Assembly: GCA_015060395.1 (NCBI GenBank)
Contig: SUYP01000018.1
Location: forward strand, 1 to 62,921
Reading direction: 5' to 3'
Origin: Bacteroidales bacterium
Lineage (GTDB): Bacteria; Bacteroidota; Bacteroidia; Bacteroidales; UBA932
Length of the DNA stretch: 62,921 bases
The position numbers and the translations under genes are program-made. The notes under the pieces are model-generated. The model did no database searches, had not been told where the DNA came from, and worked only from the letters and a program-made list of their open reading frames with translations. How positions within the stretch are numbered: position 1 is the first letter of the stretch; every line of letters begins with the position of its first letter. Positions 54,016-62,921 of this stretch are shown here, in pieces.

Positions 54016-54018
54016 TCT

Positions 54019-55257
54019 ATGGTACGCGTTAAACCATTCGCGGCAATACGTCCGCCAAAGCAGTACGTAGAGGAAGTAGCTGCAAGACCTTACGACGTCC
54101 TCAATTCAGTGGAAGCCAAGGCCGAGGCAGGCGAGAAATCCCTCCTCCACATCACCAAGCCTGAGATTGACTTCGACCCTATCATCGACGAGCACAGCCA
54201 GCCGGCATACGACAAGGCTGTCGAGAACTTCAAGGATTGGCAGGAAAAAGGATGGCTTGTACAGGATGAAAAGCCATACTATTATGTATATGCCCAGACT
54301 ATGGAAGGCCGCACACAGTACGGACTTGTAGTATGCGCACATACAGACGATTATGCAGAGGGCAAGATCAAGAAGCACGAACTCACCCGCAAGGACAAGG
54401 AAGAAGACCGTATGATCCACGTACGCATCCAGGACGCCAACATCGAGCCTGTGTTCTTCTCATATCCTGACAATGATGAGATCGACGCCATCGTGAACAA
54501 ATATATCGTCGGTGAGCCGGAGTATGATTTCGTTGCCGCAGACGGCTTCGGACATCATTTCTGGGTGATTGATGACCAGGCTGACATCGACCGTATCACA
54601 GAGATCTTCGCTGAGATTCCGGCATTCTATGTTGCTGACGGTCACCACCGCACAGCCGCTGCTGCCCTTGTCGGCGCCGAGAAGAAGGCTCAGAATCCGG
54701 ATCATCACGGAGAAGAGGAGTACAACTGGTTTATGACCGTAGCATTCCCTGACAGCCAGCTCAAGATCATCGACTACAACCGCGTGGTGAAGGACCTGAA
54801 CGGCCTCACTCAGGAGCAGCTTGTTGCAGCTCTTGCAGAGGATTTCGAAATCCGTGAAGAGGGTGCAGAGATCTATAAGCCCGGCAAGCTCCACGAATTC
54901 TCTATGTATCTTGGCGGCAAGTGGTACTCGCTCGTAGCCAAGGAAGGACGTTACGATGACAATGATCCTATCGGCGTTCTTGATGTGACCATCCTGTCCA
55001 ACCTCGTGCTCGACAAGATTCTCGGAATCAAGGATCTCCGTACCGACAAGCGCATCGATTTCGTAGGCGGTATCCGCGGTCTCGGCGAGCTTTCAAGAAG
55101 AGTTGACAGCGGCGAGATGGCGGTTGCATTCGCCCTATACCCTGTGTCTATGCAGCAGCTTGTTGACATAGCAGATTCGGGCAATATTATGCCTCCGAAG
55201 ACCACCTGGTTCGAGCCGAAGCTCCGCTCTGGTCTCGCGATCCATAAGTTGTCGTAA
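54019..55257 (+). CDS. DUF1015 family protein
   Basis: This 412-residue protein starts VRVKPFAAIRPPKQYVEEVAARPYDVL, the DUF1015 hallmark, and contains AFYVADGHHRTAAAA near residue 215. It lies 3 nt after serA in the order serC-serA-DUF1015 that is common in Bacteroidota and some Clostridia. The context suggests a role in serine metabolism; some relatives elsewhere have been reported as ADP-dependent serine kinases (SerK-like), which would be a testable guess here. Confidence 0.88.
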   Translation: MVRVKPFAAIRPPKQYVEEVAARPYDVLNSVEAKAEAGEKSLLHITKPEIDFDPIIDEHSQPAYDKAVENFKDWQEKGWLVQDEKPYYYVYAQTMEGRTQYGLVVCAHTDDYAEGKIKKHELTRKDKEEDRMIHVRIQDANIEPVFFSYPDNDEIDAIVNKYIVGEPEYDFVAADGFGHHFWVIDDQADIDRITEIFAEIPAFYVADGHHRTAAAALVGAEKKAQNPDHHGEEEYNWFMTVAFPDSQLKIIDYNRVVKDLNGLTQEQLVAALAEDFEIREEGAEIYKPGKLHEFSMYLGGKWYSLVAKEGRYDDNDPIGVLDVTILSNLVLDKILGIKDLRTDKRIDFVGGIRGLGELSRRVDSGEMAVAFALYPVSMQQLVDIADSGNIMPPKTTWFEPKLRSGLAIHKLS

Positions 55258-55299
55258 TCCTCGCTGGCACACAAAGCCCTGACACTCATAACATTACAG

Positions 55300-55333
55300 A
55301 TTATGCCTGCTGCAAATAAACAGCAGGCATAAT
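55300..55333. terminator. bidirectional terminator between the ser operon and atp operon
   Basis: A perfect 13-bp stem (ATTATGCCTGCTG / CAGCAGGCATAAT) with an 8-nt loop lies in a convergent gap. The GCCTGCTG core is the same as at 10681 and 49161. The plus-strand flank reads TATAGCTGATAATCAG, echoing the REP-like arms. Confidence 0.8.
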
Positions 55334-55360
55334 TCGTATATAGCTGATAATCAGATTGTT

Positions 55361-56299
55361 TTATGCCATCGTGCCGCCGACGAGGTCGAGGATTTCGGCT
55401 GTGATTTCTTGCTGGCGGCCTTTGTTGTATGCCAGAGTCAGTTCTGAAATGAGATCCTGAGCATTGTCGGAGGCTATCTGCATCGCAAGGGTGCGGGCGG
55501 CGTGCTCGGCTGCATTGGCATCGAGGATCACCGTATATATCTTCAGGAGAAGTACCTTCGGAAGAAGGTCCTTGACCAAGGACAATGGATCCGGCTCGAG
55601 AATATAGTCCATCGGTCCGTTTTCGGATGAATAATCATTCAAAGCAAGAGGGAGATAGTTTGTCCGGACTACCGGCTGGGAGGCCGCAGATGCGAAATGG
55701 CTGTATATGAATATGACCTGCTCCACTTCACCTTGTGCAAAGCTGTCTATGAGCACTTCGGCCAGGTCGGACGCCCTGTCGTAGGATGGCTTGTCGGCGA
55801 TGTCGGAATAATCTTCCTTAAGGATGAAGCCGGATTTTCTAGCTGCTTCTGATATCTTTCTTCCGACTGCATATACATCGATATCGGCTTTTGAGTAGCC
55901 GCGGAGAAGAAGCTGAGCTACCGTTTCATTGAACTTCTTTATGATATTGGCGTTGAATGAGCCGCAGAGGGAGCTGTTGGATGAGAATCCCACAAGTGCC
56001 ACTCTCTTGACATCTGGCATCGAAGGAAGTCCGTCGGTTTCGACATCCTGGAGGACGACAGGCGCCCGGCTGCCTTTCTCTCCAAAACCGAGTTCCTTGA
56101 CAAGCGCCGCACGGAGTTCATCCGACTGAAGGAGCCCGGCCAGGATACGGTGGAGCTTCTGTTCGTACGGAAGTTTGTTGCCGATGGCGGTCTGGGCCTT
56201 GTGAAGCTTGGCTGAAGCGACCATCTTCATTGCGGAAGTGATCTTCAGCGTGTTCTTTACAGAGCCTATCCTGGTCTTTATTTCCTTTAAAGATGCCAT
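55361..56299 (-). CDS. atpG: ATP synthase F1 subunit gamma
   Basis: This 312-residue protein forms the central rotating shaft of F1. The N-terminus MASLKEIKTRIGSVKNTLKI and the C-terminal LAYNKGRQQEITAEILDLVGG are the conserved coiled-coil ends. An ATG 90 nt upstream is in frame but reads through an R2 repeat, so 56299 is preferred. It is the last gene of the atp operon and is separated from atpA by 103 nt, the largest gap in the operon. Confidence 0.95.
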   Translation of the reverse strand: MASLKEIKTRIGSVKNTLKITSAMKMVASAKLHKAQTAIGNKLPYEQKLHRILAGLLQSDELRAALVKELGFGEKGSRAPVVLQDVETDGLPSMPDVKRVALVGFSSNSSLCGSFNANIIKKFNETVAQLLLRGYSKADIDVYAVGRKISEAARKSGFILKEDYSDIADKPSYDRASDLAEVLIDSFAQGEVEQVIFIYSHFASAASQPVVRTNYLPLALNDYSSENGPMDYILEPDPLSLVKDLLPKVLLLKIYTVILDANAAEHAARTLAMQIASDNAQDLISELTLAYNKGRQQEITAEILDLVGGTMA

Positions 56300-56339
56300 T
56301 GTCAAATATATCTTTTTGAGAATGATGATATAATGTTCC

Positions 56340-56396
56340 ATCGCCCCCGCCCTCCCTACGGTCAGGCACTCCCTAGCCGGAGGTGGCACGTCGATT
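56340..56396 (-). repeat. R2 repeat between atpA and atpG
   Basis: On the minus strand it reads CGTGCCACCTCCGGCTAGGG, then AGTGCCTGACCGTAGGGAGG and GCGGGGGCGATGGA. This is the same unit as in murB at 36547-36603, with about three bases in four identical. It occupies the atpA-atpG spacer. Confidence 0.65.
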
Positions 56397-56402
56397 CCAC
56401 AT

Positions 56403-57989
56403 CTATATCATCATTCCATTAATGATGGAAGCAGCTTCTTTTTCTATAATCGCGGTCAGCATTTCATCGACCCGGCCTTCTGAGAGCGGTTTCAGGACAT
56501 CCTCGGAGTGGAAAGCCCTCATCTTGCTGAGGAATGTGGTCTGGAAGTCATCTATCTGGTCCAGCGCAAGATCTTTGAGGAGCCCCTTTGTGCCGCAGTA
56601 CAGCACTGCAATCTGTTCTCCGACAGGCATCGGCGAATATTGAGGCTGGACCAGGAGCCTGTTGTTCTTACGTCCCTTGTCCAAGGCCATCATCGTAATC
56701 GGATCCATATCGCTGCTGAACTTCGAGAAGGATTCCAGTTCACGATACTGAGCCTGATCTATCTTAAGGGTTCCTGCTACCTTCTTCATACTTTTTACCT
56801 GAGCGCTGCCGCCGACGCGGGACACGGAAATTCCGACGTTCACCGCCGGACGGAATCCCTGATTGAAAAGATCGGTCTCAAGGAAGATCTGCCCGTCTGT
56901 AATGGATATAACATTGGTAGGAATATACGCGGAAACGTCACCGGCCTGAGTCTCGATAATCGGCAGAGCAGTCAAGGATCCTCCGGCCCTGACCTTACCC
57001 TGGAGCGATGCCGGAAGATCATTCATTTTTTCAGCGACTTCCTGCTGTCCGATGATTTTAGCGGCCCTTTCAAGAAGGCGGGAATGAAGGTAGAAGATAT
57101 CTCCGGGATAAGCTTCTCGGCCTGAGGGACGACGAAGGATGAGAGACACCTCACGATAGGCCACTGCCTGCTTGGACAGATCGTCATATACCACCAGAGC
57201 GTGGCGACCCGTATCACGGAAATATTCTCCGATAGCCGCACCTGCAAAAGGGGCATAATACTGGAGTGCCGCCGGATCTGCTGCCGTAGCTGCAACGACG
57301 ATGGTATAATCCATTGCTCCCTTCTCTTTCAGGGTATTCACTATGGAAGCTACAGTAGAGCCTTTCTGGCCGATGGCCACATAAATGCAATACACCGGAT
57401 TGCCGGAAAGGTATGCATCACGCTGATTGAGGATGGTGTCGATCGCTATCGCAGTCTTGCCGGTCTGACGGTCGCCTATTATGAGCTCTCGCTGACCTCG
57501 GCCGATAGGAATCATCGCATCAATGGCTTTCAGACCTGTCTGAAGGGGTTCGGTAACAGGCTGGCGGAAAATGACTCCTGGAGCCTTTCTTTCAAGGGGC
57601 ATCTCGCTAAGTTCTCCACCTATCGCGCCCTTTCCGTCAAGAGGTTCTCCCAAAGGATTGACAACTCGCCCAAGCATCGATTCGCCCACATTTACGGAAG
57701 CGATCCTTCCGGTACGCTTAGCAGACATACCTTCCTTGATCTTATCCGTCGGACCGAGCAGAACGGCTCCGACGTTATCCACTTCGAGGTTCATAACCAC
57801 TGCCATCACTCCGTTGTCGAACTCGAGAAGTTCCCCGGCTTCGGCATTCAACAGTCCGTGTATCCTGACCACTCCGTCACTCACCTGAAGCACCTGCCCC
57901 ACCTCTTCGAGATGGAGTTCGGAACTTATGTTCTTGAGCTGGCTGAGCAGAACCTCCGAAATCTCAGACGGCCTGATTGTATCTGTCAT
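56403..57989 (-). CDS. atpA: ATP synthase F1 subunit alpha
   Basis: This 528-residue non-catalytic nucleotide-binding subunit has a P-loop in [14 protein letters not shown] near residue 170, and the conserved [14 protein letters not shown] and [13 protein letters not shown] segments. The arginine finger lies in the latter segment. Length is normal. It follows atpH by 9 nt. Confidence 0.97.
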   Translation of the reverse strand: MTDTIRPSEISEVLLSQLKNISSELHLEEVGQVLQVSDGVVRIHGLLNAEAGELLEFDNGVMAVVMNLEVDNVGAVLLGPTDKIKEGMSAKRTGRIASVNVGESMLGRVVNPLGEPLDGKGAIGGELSEMPLERKAPGVIFRQPVTEPLQTGLKAIDAMIPIGRGQRELIIGDRQTGKTAIAIDTILNQRDAYLSGNPVYCIYVAIGQKGSTVASIVNTLKEKGAMDYTIVVAATAADPAALQYYAPFAGAAIGEYFRDTGRHALVVYDDLSKQAVAYREVSLILRRPSGREAYPGDIFYLHSRLLERAAKIIGQQEVAEKMNDLPASLQGKVRAGGSLTALPIIETQAGDVSAYIPTNVISITDGQIFLETDLFNQGFRPAVNVGISVSRVGGSAQVKSMKKVAGTLKIDQAQYRELESFSKFSSDMDPITMMALDKGRKNNRLLVQPQYSPMPVGEQIAVLYCGTKGLLKDLALDQIDDFQTTFLSKMRAFHSEDVLKPLSEGRVDEMLTAIIEKEAASIINGMMI

Positions 57990-57998
57990 AACTAAATC

Positions 57999-58553
57999 TT
58001 AAACTATTCTGTTGTTCTTTTCCACAAGACGATTGCGTATCATCCTGAACTGGCTTTCGACGCTGGCATCGATCCTCCAGTCTTCAAGTTCGAATACGAA
58101 ACCTCCAATAATCGCAGGATCTATCTTCACATCAAGATATACCCTGGAACCTGTTCTGGCACCGATATACTCCTCAAGCCTTTCCTTAAGGCCTTCAGCA
58201 GGCAAAGCAGTGACAAGCCTGCCCACCTTGATCTTCAACGCCCCGCGATAGTGAGAGATGAATGAATACAGCATTCTGAGGAGGAATCCTGTCCTCTTAC
58301 GTTCAGTCACAAGGTTCAGAAAATCAACGAGTTCCTTCGCCAGAGGCTCTCCCAGAGCTGTTTCCAGAAGAGAGACTTTCTTGTCAATTCCGATCTCGCT
58401 ATGTTCCTCGACATATTCCCGTAACTGCCGTACTTCCTCCATCCGCAGCACAAGCACGCATACCTGGGAATAGACCTTATCCCCATTCCCGGTCTCCATA
58501 ACATATTTCAGGAGAGCCTTTGCGTATCTTGCCGCTATCACACCCGCATTCAT
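57999..58553 (-). CDS. atpH: ATP synthase F1 subunit delta
   Basis: This 184-residue peripheral stalk protein joins F1 to the b subunit. The N-terminal helical bundle starts IAARYAKALLKYVMETGNG. The C-terminal KIDPAIIGGFVFELEDWRIDASV matches the conserved OSCP/delta end. It follows atpF by 1 nt. Confidence 0.92.
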   Translation of the reverse strand: MNAGVIAARYAKALLKYVMETGNGDKVYSQVCVLVLRMEEVRQLREYVEEHSEIGIDKKVSLLETALGEPLAKELVDFLNLVTERKRTGFLLRMLYSFISHYRGALKIKVGRLVTALPAEGLKERLEEYIGARTGSRVYLDVKIDPAIIGGFVFELEDWRIDASVESQFRMIRNRLVEKNNRIV

Positions 58554-58554
58554 A

Positions 58555-59079
58555 TCAGTTCACTGCTTCTGATGACGATGTCTTTTCATTGTCCAGCATC
58601 TCGGCTACCATCCGGTCTATGAATTCCTTCTGTCCCTTTTCAGACGACATTTCCTTCCTGACGACCTTTTCGGCAATGGATATGGACATCAGGGCCACCT
58701 CCCTGCGCACATCTCTCAGAGCGGCCTCCTTTTCTTCATTTATCCTCTCTTTTGCCTCCTTAATCAGAGCATCGGCCTGCAGGCGGGCATCTTCGCGCGC
58801 CCTGGCTATCATCGCATCGCGCTGGGAAGCCGCTTCCTGAAGCATCTGTGCCTGTTCGGTCCGGGTCTCAGAAAGAATCCTTTCCTGCTCCTGCGAAAGA
58901 CGCTCGAGGGCTTCCTCTGCCACACGGGCGGCAGAAAGCGCATCATCGATACGCTTGTTACGTTTCTCCACCATACCGGTAATGATCGGAAAACCGAACT
59001 TGGCGAGGATGAAGAAAACGATCGCAAAGATTATGGTCATCCAGAAAAGGAGACCACTGTCAGGCAACATCAGATCCAT
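58555..59079 (-). CDS. atpF: ATP synthase F0 subunit b
   Basis: This 174-residue peripheral stalk protein has one N-terminal membrane helix (LLFWMTIIFAIVFFILAKFG) followed by a long charged coiled coil up to the C-terminus. It is flanked by atpE 6 nt upstream and atpH 1 nt downstream. Confidence 0.94.
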   Translation of the reverse strand: MDLMLPDSGLLFWMTIIFAIVFFILAKFGFPIITGMVEKRNKRIDDALSAARVAEEALERLSQEQERILSETRTEQAQMLQEAASQRDAMIARAREDARLQADALIKEAKERINEEKEAALRDVRREVALMSISIAEKVVRKEMSSEKGQKEFIDRMVAEMLDNEKTSSSEAVN

Positions 59080-59085
59080 ATTCCG

Positions 59086-59349
<264 letters not shown>

Positions 59350-59364
59350 TTAGTTTATTGATTA

Positions 59365-60432
59365 TCAACTGTGTTCCCCCTGATGCGCCATTCCTATGAA
59401 GACGGCAGAGAGCATCGTGAAGACGTATGCCTGTATGAAGGCCACCAGAAGCTCGAGACAGTTTATCACCAGCCCGAAAAGCATTGCGATGACCGTCATC
59501 GAACCATTGATGACCGGTCCCAGCTTGACCGTCACAAAAATCACGGACACCAGTCCCAGCACCATCATATGCCCGGCCATAATATTGGCAAACAGCCTGA
59601 CCATCAAGGAAAAAGGTTTGGAAATCACTCCAAACAGCTCTATTGTCTGCATTATCGGTATAGGAAACTTCAGGAAAAGCGGCACATCCGGCCATAAGAT
59701 CTCCTTCCAGTAATGCTTGTCCGCAAAAAGATTGATGGCGATGAAGGTGAACAGAGCCATCATCATTGTCACGGCAATATTTCCCGTCACATTCGCTCCA
59801 CCCGGAAAGAAAGGTACAAGCCCGAGCAGATTGCATAGGAAAATAAAGAAAAACGCCGTCAGAAGATATGGAGAATATTTCCGATAGTGCTTCTCCCCGA
59901 CCGAAGGCCTTATTATTTCGTCATTCACCATCATTATCATAAGCTCCATAAGGCCGGCAAAGCCTTCAGGAGCACCTTCCTTCGCAGCATCGTGGCGTTT
60001 GTACCAACGGGCCACCGACAGCACTATCACGATCAACAGCACAGCCGTAAACATCAGCGAAGCCACATTTTTCGTTATCGATATGTCAAACGGCCTTATC
60101 TGTTCTCCGCCGGGACCATACTCGACTATCTTGCTCTCATATCGCCCCTCCCCGGCAATCCCGAGTCCTTCATATATATGCCCCTGATCCAGAGCCGAAG
60201 ACATAAAGAAATGCCATCCCGTACTGCTGCGCACGATGCAAGGCAGAGGTATGGATATATGCCTGCCGTTCCACTCCGTTATATGCCATCCGTATGAGTC
60301 TCCAACGTGACCGAAGAGGATCTCACCTACATCCACTTCCTCCCCTCCTGCGTCCGGATGCTCGTCCGCTACGCAAAGGGATGGGGATAAGCTGAAGAGT
60401 ATCAGCGTCAGTATGCATCTAAGCCACCTCAT
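59365..60432 (-). CDS. atpB: ATP synthase F0 subunit a
   Basis: This 355-residue membrane subunit carries the ion half-channels. The essential arginine is in SLMVRLFANIMAGH near residue 280. It has a signal-peptide-like start and about 100 extra N-terminal residues before the first core helix, which makes it longer than E. coli AtpB (271); such extended forms are usual in Bacteroidota. The start overlaps the atpC stop by 4 bases. No atpI gene lies next to it. Confidence 0.95.
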   Translation of the reverse strand: MRWLRCILTLILFSLSPSLCVADEHPDAGGEEVDVGEILFGHVGDSYGWHITEWNGRHISIPLPCIVRSSTGWHFFMSSALDQGHIYEGLGIAGEGRYESKIVEYGPGGEQIRPFDISITKNVASLMFTAVLLIVIVLSVARWYKRHDAAKEGAPEGFAGLMELMIMMVNDEIIRPSVGEKHYRKYSPYLLTAFFFIFLCNLLGLVPFFPGGANVTGNIAVTMMMALFTFIAINLFADKHYWKEILWPDVPLFLKFPIPIMQTIELFGVISKPFSLMVRLFANIMAGHMMVLGLVSVIFVTVKLGPVINGSMTVIAMLFGLVINCLELLVAFIQAYVFTMLSAVFIGMAHQGEHS

Positions 60433-60683
60433 AATTCAGCGCATACAGTCACCTTGTTCCTTATGATTTCCACGAAACCCGAACGCACATACAGGCTGCC
60501 CCCTCCTTCGGAAGAATCGTAACGCACCTCACCTTCCTCAAGCGAAGAAATCAGGGGAGCGTGGTCCTTCAGAACCATAAAACGTCCTTTTGTACCCGGC
60601 AGAGATACACTGCTCACCTGTTTTTCAAGGAGCATCTTCTCTGGAGTGAGAATAACCAGCGATATGTGATCGGTTACGGACAT
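60429..60683 (-). CDS. atpC: ATP synthase F1 subunit epsilon (short form)
   Basis: This 84-residue protein has the N-terminal beta-sandwich of epsilon (LVILTPEKMLLEKQVSSVSL, PGTKGRFMVLKDHAPL) and no C-terminal helical hairpin. The hairpin can inhibit ATP hydrolysis in other bacteria, so that control is probably absent. It lies 3 nt after atpD and overlaps atpB by 4 bases. Confidence 0.93.
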   Translation of the reverse strand: MSVTDHISLVILTPEKMLLEKQVSSVSLPGTKGRFMVLKDHAPLISSLEEGEVRYDSSEGGGSLYVRSGFVEIIRNKVTVCAEL

Positions 60684-60686
60684 CTG

Positions 60687-62216
<1,530 letters not shown>

Positions 62217-62219
62217 TTA

Positions 62220-62278
62220 AAATCTGCAGCAACAGAACTGCAGATTTCAAAGTTATTATTTTTAAATCAAATTACAAA
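62220..62278 (-). promoter_or_regulatory. atp operon promoter and start-proximal hairpin
   Basis: On the minus strand, TTTG (62275-62278) is followed after 19 nt by TAACTTTG (62248-62255), a full match. Directly downstream lies a perfect 10-bp hairpin (AAATCTGCAG / CTGCAGATTT, 62220-62247, 8-nt loop), followed by TAATTTGG and the atpD start. The hairpin could end DoxX transcripts, cap the 5' end of atp mRNA, or both. Confidence 0.7.
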
Positions 62279-62294
62279 GAATGAGAGAATGGGA

Positions 62295-62741
62295 TCAGTT
62301 ATCTTTTTTATCAGCAGTCTCTTTCTTGAAACGCATATCAATGAGATAATCCAAGGAATAACGGCCGGGACCTACGAGAAAAAGGATGATGAAGACGATG
62401 AAATATATGAGGGCCAGCTCTCCTTCAGGCATCATAGCATCGTGTATGTCAAAGAAGGCGACTCCCATAGCGACAATCATCGGAAGGGTCATTATCCTGT
62501 CCAGAAGACCCGCTATCAGAAAGAGAGAGCAGCAGAATTCACAGAATAAGGACACCATAAGGGTGGTGTAGCTTCCGAAGCCGAGAACACTCGGATAAGT
62601 ATCGACCAGAGAATTGAAATTAATCATTTTGTCCAGACCGTGCGTAAAGAAGAGGACACCAAAAACGACACGGACAACTAATATCAGAAGAGAAACTCCC
62701 TTCCCTCTGAAATACTGGGGAAAAAGAAAATTATAAAACAT
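62295..62741 (-). CDS. DoxX family membrane protein
   Basis: This 148-residue protein has four hydrophobic helices and the DoxX-like pattern RVVFGVLFFTHGLDKMINF near the N-terminus. Members are linked to quinone or redox processes in some organisms, but most are uncharacterised. It lies upstream of the atp operon on the same strand; the atp promoter between them implies separate control. Confidence 0.85.
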   Translation of the reverse strand: MFYNFLFPQYFRGKGVSLLILVVRVVFGVLFFTHGLDKMINFNSLVDTYPSVLGFGSYTTLMVSLFCEFCCSLFLIAGLLDRIMTLPMIVAMGVAFFDIHDAMMPEGELALIYFIVFIILFLVGPGRYSLDYLIDMRFKKETADKKDN

Positions 62742-62806
62742 AGCAGTTCATTTAAATATCTTTGTCAGGACAATTCAAACATTCTGCCAAAAGAGTATAT
62801 ACGCAA

Positions 62807-62836
62807 ACACCCCGTCATCGGATGATGACAGGGTGT
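62807..62836 (-). terminator. terminator of the right-hand rrn operon
   Basis: On the minus strand ACACCCTGTCAT pairs with ATGACGGGGTGT (one mismatch) and is followed by TTGCGTAT. It lies about 10 nt beyond the 5S 3' end. Confidence 0.75.
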
Positions 62837-62845
62837 CGTATAAGA

Positions 62846-62921
62846 AAGTGGCAGCTACCTACTCTCCCACCTGGTGGGGCAGTACCATCGGCGATGGTGA
62901 GCTTAACTTCTCTGTTCGGAA
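62846..62921 (-). rRNA. rrf: 5S ribosomal RNA, 3' part only
   Basis: The reverse complement contains the conserved GAAGTTAAGCTCACCATCGC and GGTGGGAGAGTAGGTAGCTG of Bacteroidota 5S rRNA. The 5' ~35-40 nt lie beyond the right edge. The 3' end is set at about 62846 and may be a few bases off. Confidence 0.93.

Noticed and set aside
62757..62764. TATCTTTG on the plus strand as a promoter
   Set aside because: It points into the end of the 5S gene in antisense, has no gene downstream and no -33 box; probably chance.

Overview
The window looks like Bacteroidota (Bacteroidales) chromosomal DNA, probably from a gut or rumen type organism. Five lines of sequence support this: the 16S 5' end; repeated Bacteroidota-type promoter boxes (TTTG, 19-20 nt, TAnnTTTG); the atp gene order D-C-B-E-F-H-A-G; many short lipoprotein signal peptides; and the serC-serA-DUF1015 and pyrB-pyrI pairs. 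I cannot fix the genus. The left end lies inside the 5' part of a 16S gene and the right end inside the 3' part of a 5S gene, both on the minus strand. The window is therefore the interval between two co-oriented rrn operons, which is a common place for assemblies to break.

Layout: 1-0.6 kb, 16S 5' end, leader and promoter. 0.66-5.9 kb, a two-gene chromate-type transporter, a YidE/AspT-type transporter and a GH20 hexosaminidase. 5.9-10.6 kb, polysaccharide flippase, cyclophilin lipoprotein, HAD phosphatase, menA and a CPBP protease. 10.7-15.2 kb, uridine-kinase-like gene and uvrA. 15.3-16.7 kb, a REP-associated tyrosine transposase (RAYT) flanked by palindromes. 16.7-19.4 kb, CoA-transferase and aminotransferase. 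19.5-22.6 kb, a decayed lipoprotein with a small ORF in front of it, and an S9 peptidase. 22.6-23.6 kb, tRNA-Ser and a directly repeated non-coding block. 23.6-33.2 kb, a minus-strand starch/alpha-glucan operon (pullulanase, amylase, SusA-like, SusB-like, then a small ORF and a broken surface glycan-binding lipoprotein). 33.4-39.6 kb, Rpn nuclease, murA, murB and metG. 39.8-45.8 kb, a RhuM/PLD-like gene, dnaG, DUF308, a PHP phosphatase, DUF3127 and an FKBP isomerase. 46.0-55.3 kb, recQ, miaA, an acidic-tailed protein, YigZ, pyrBI and serC-serA-DUF1015. 55.4-62.8 kb, the complete ATP synthase operon, DoxX, rrn terminator and 5S.

Most genes are housekeeping. The unusual content is repeat-driven. 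(1) A RAYT gene sits between palindromes, and related palindromes occur elsewhere in the window with interchangeable arms, which fits an active or recent REP/RAYT system. (2) Two other short repeat families (called R1 and R2 here) lie between genes, including inside the pyrBI and atp operons, and also in frame inside two essential proteins, MurB and MetG. MurB also carries an inverted duplication of its own coding sequence. (3) Two homologous small ORFs (44 and 32 codons) each sit just upstream of a lipoprotein gene of the CNKEL type, and both of those lipoprotein genes are broken. (4) The glucan operon has enzymes but no SusC/SusD pair in the window.

All functional calls come from reading the sequence and recalled family knowledge; no database search was run.
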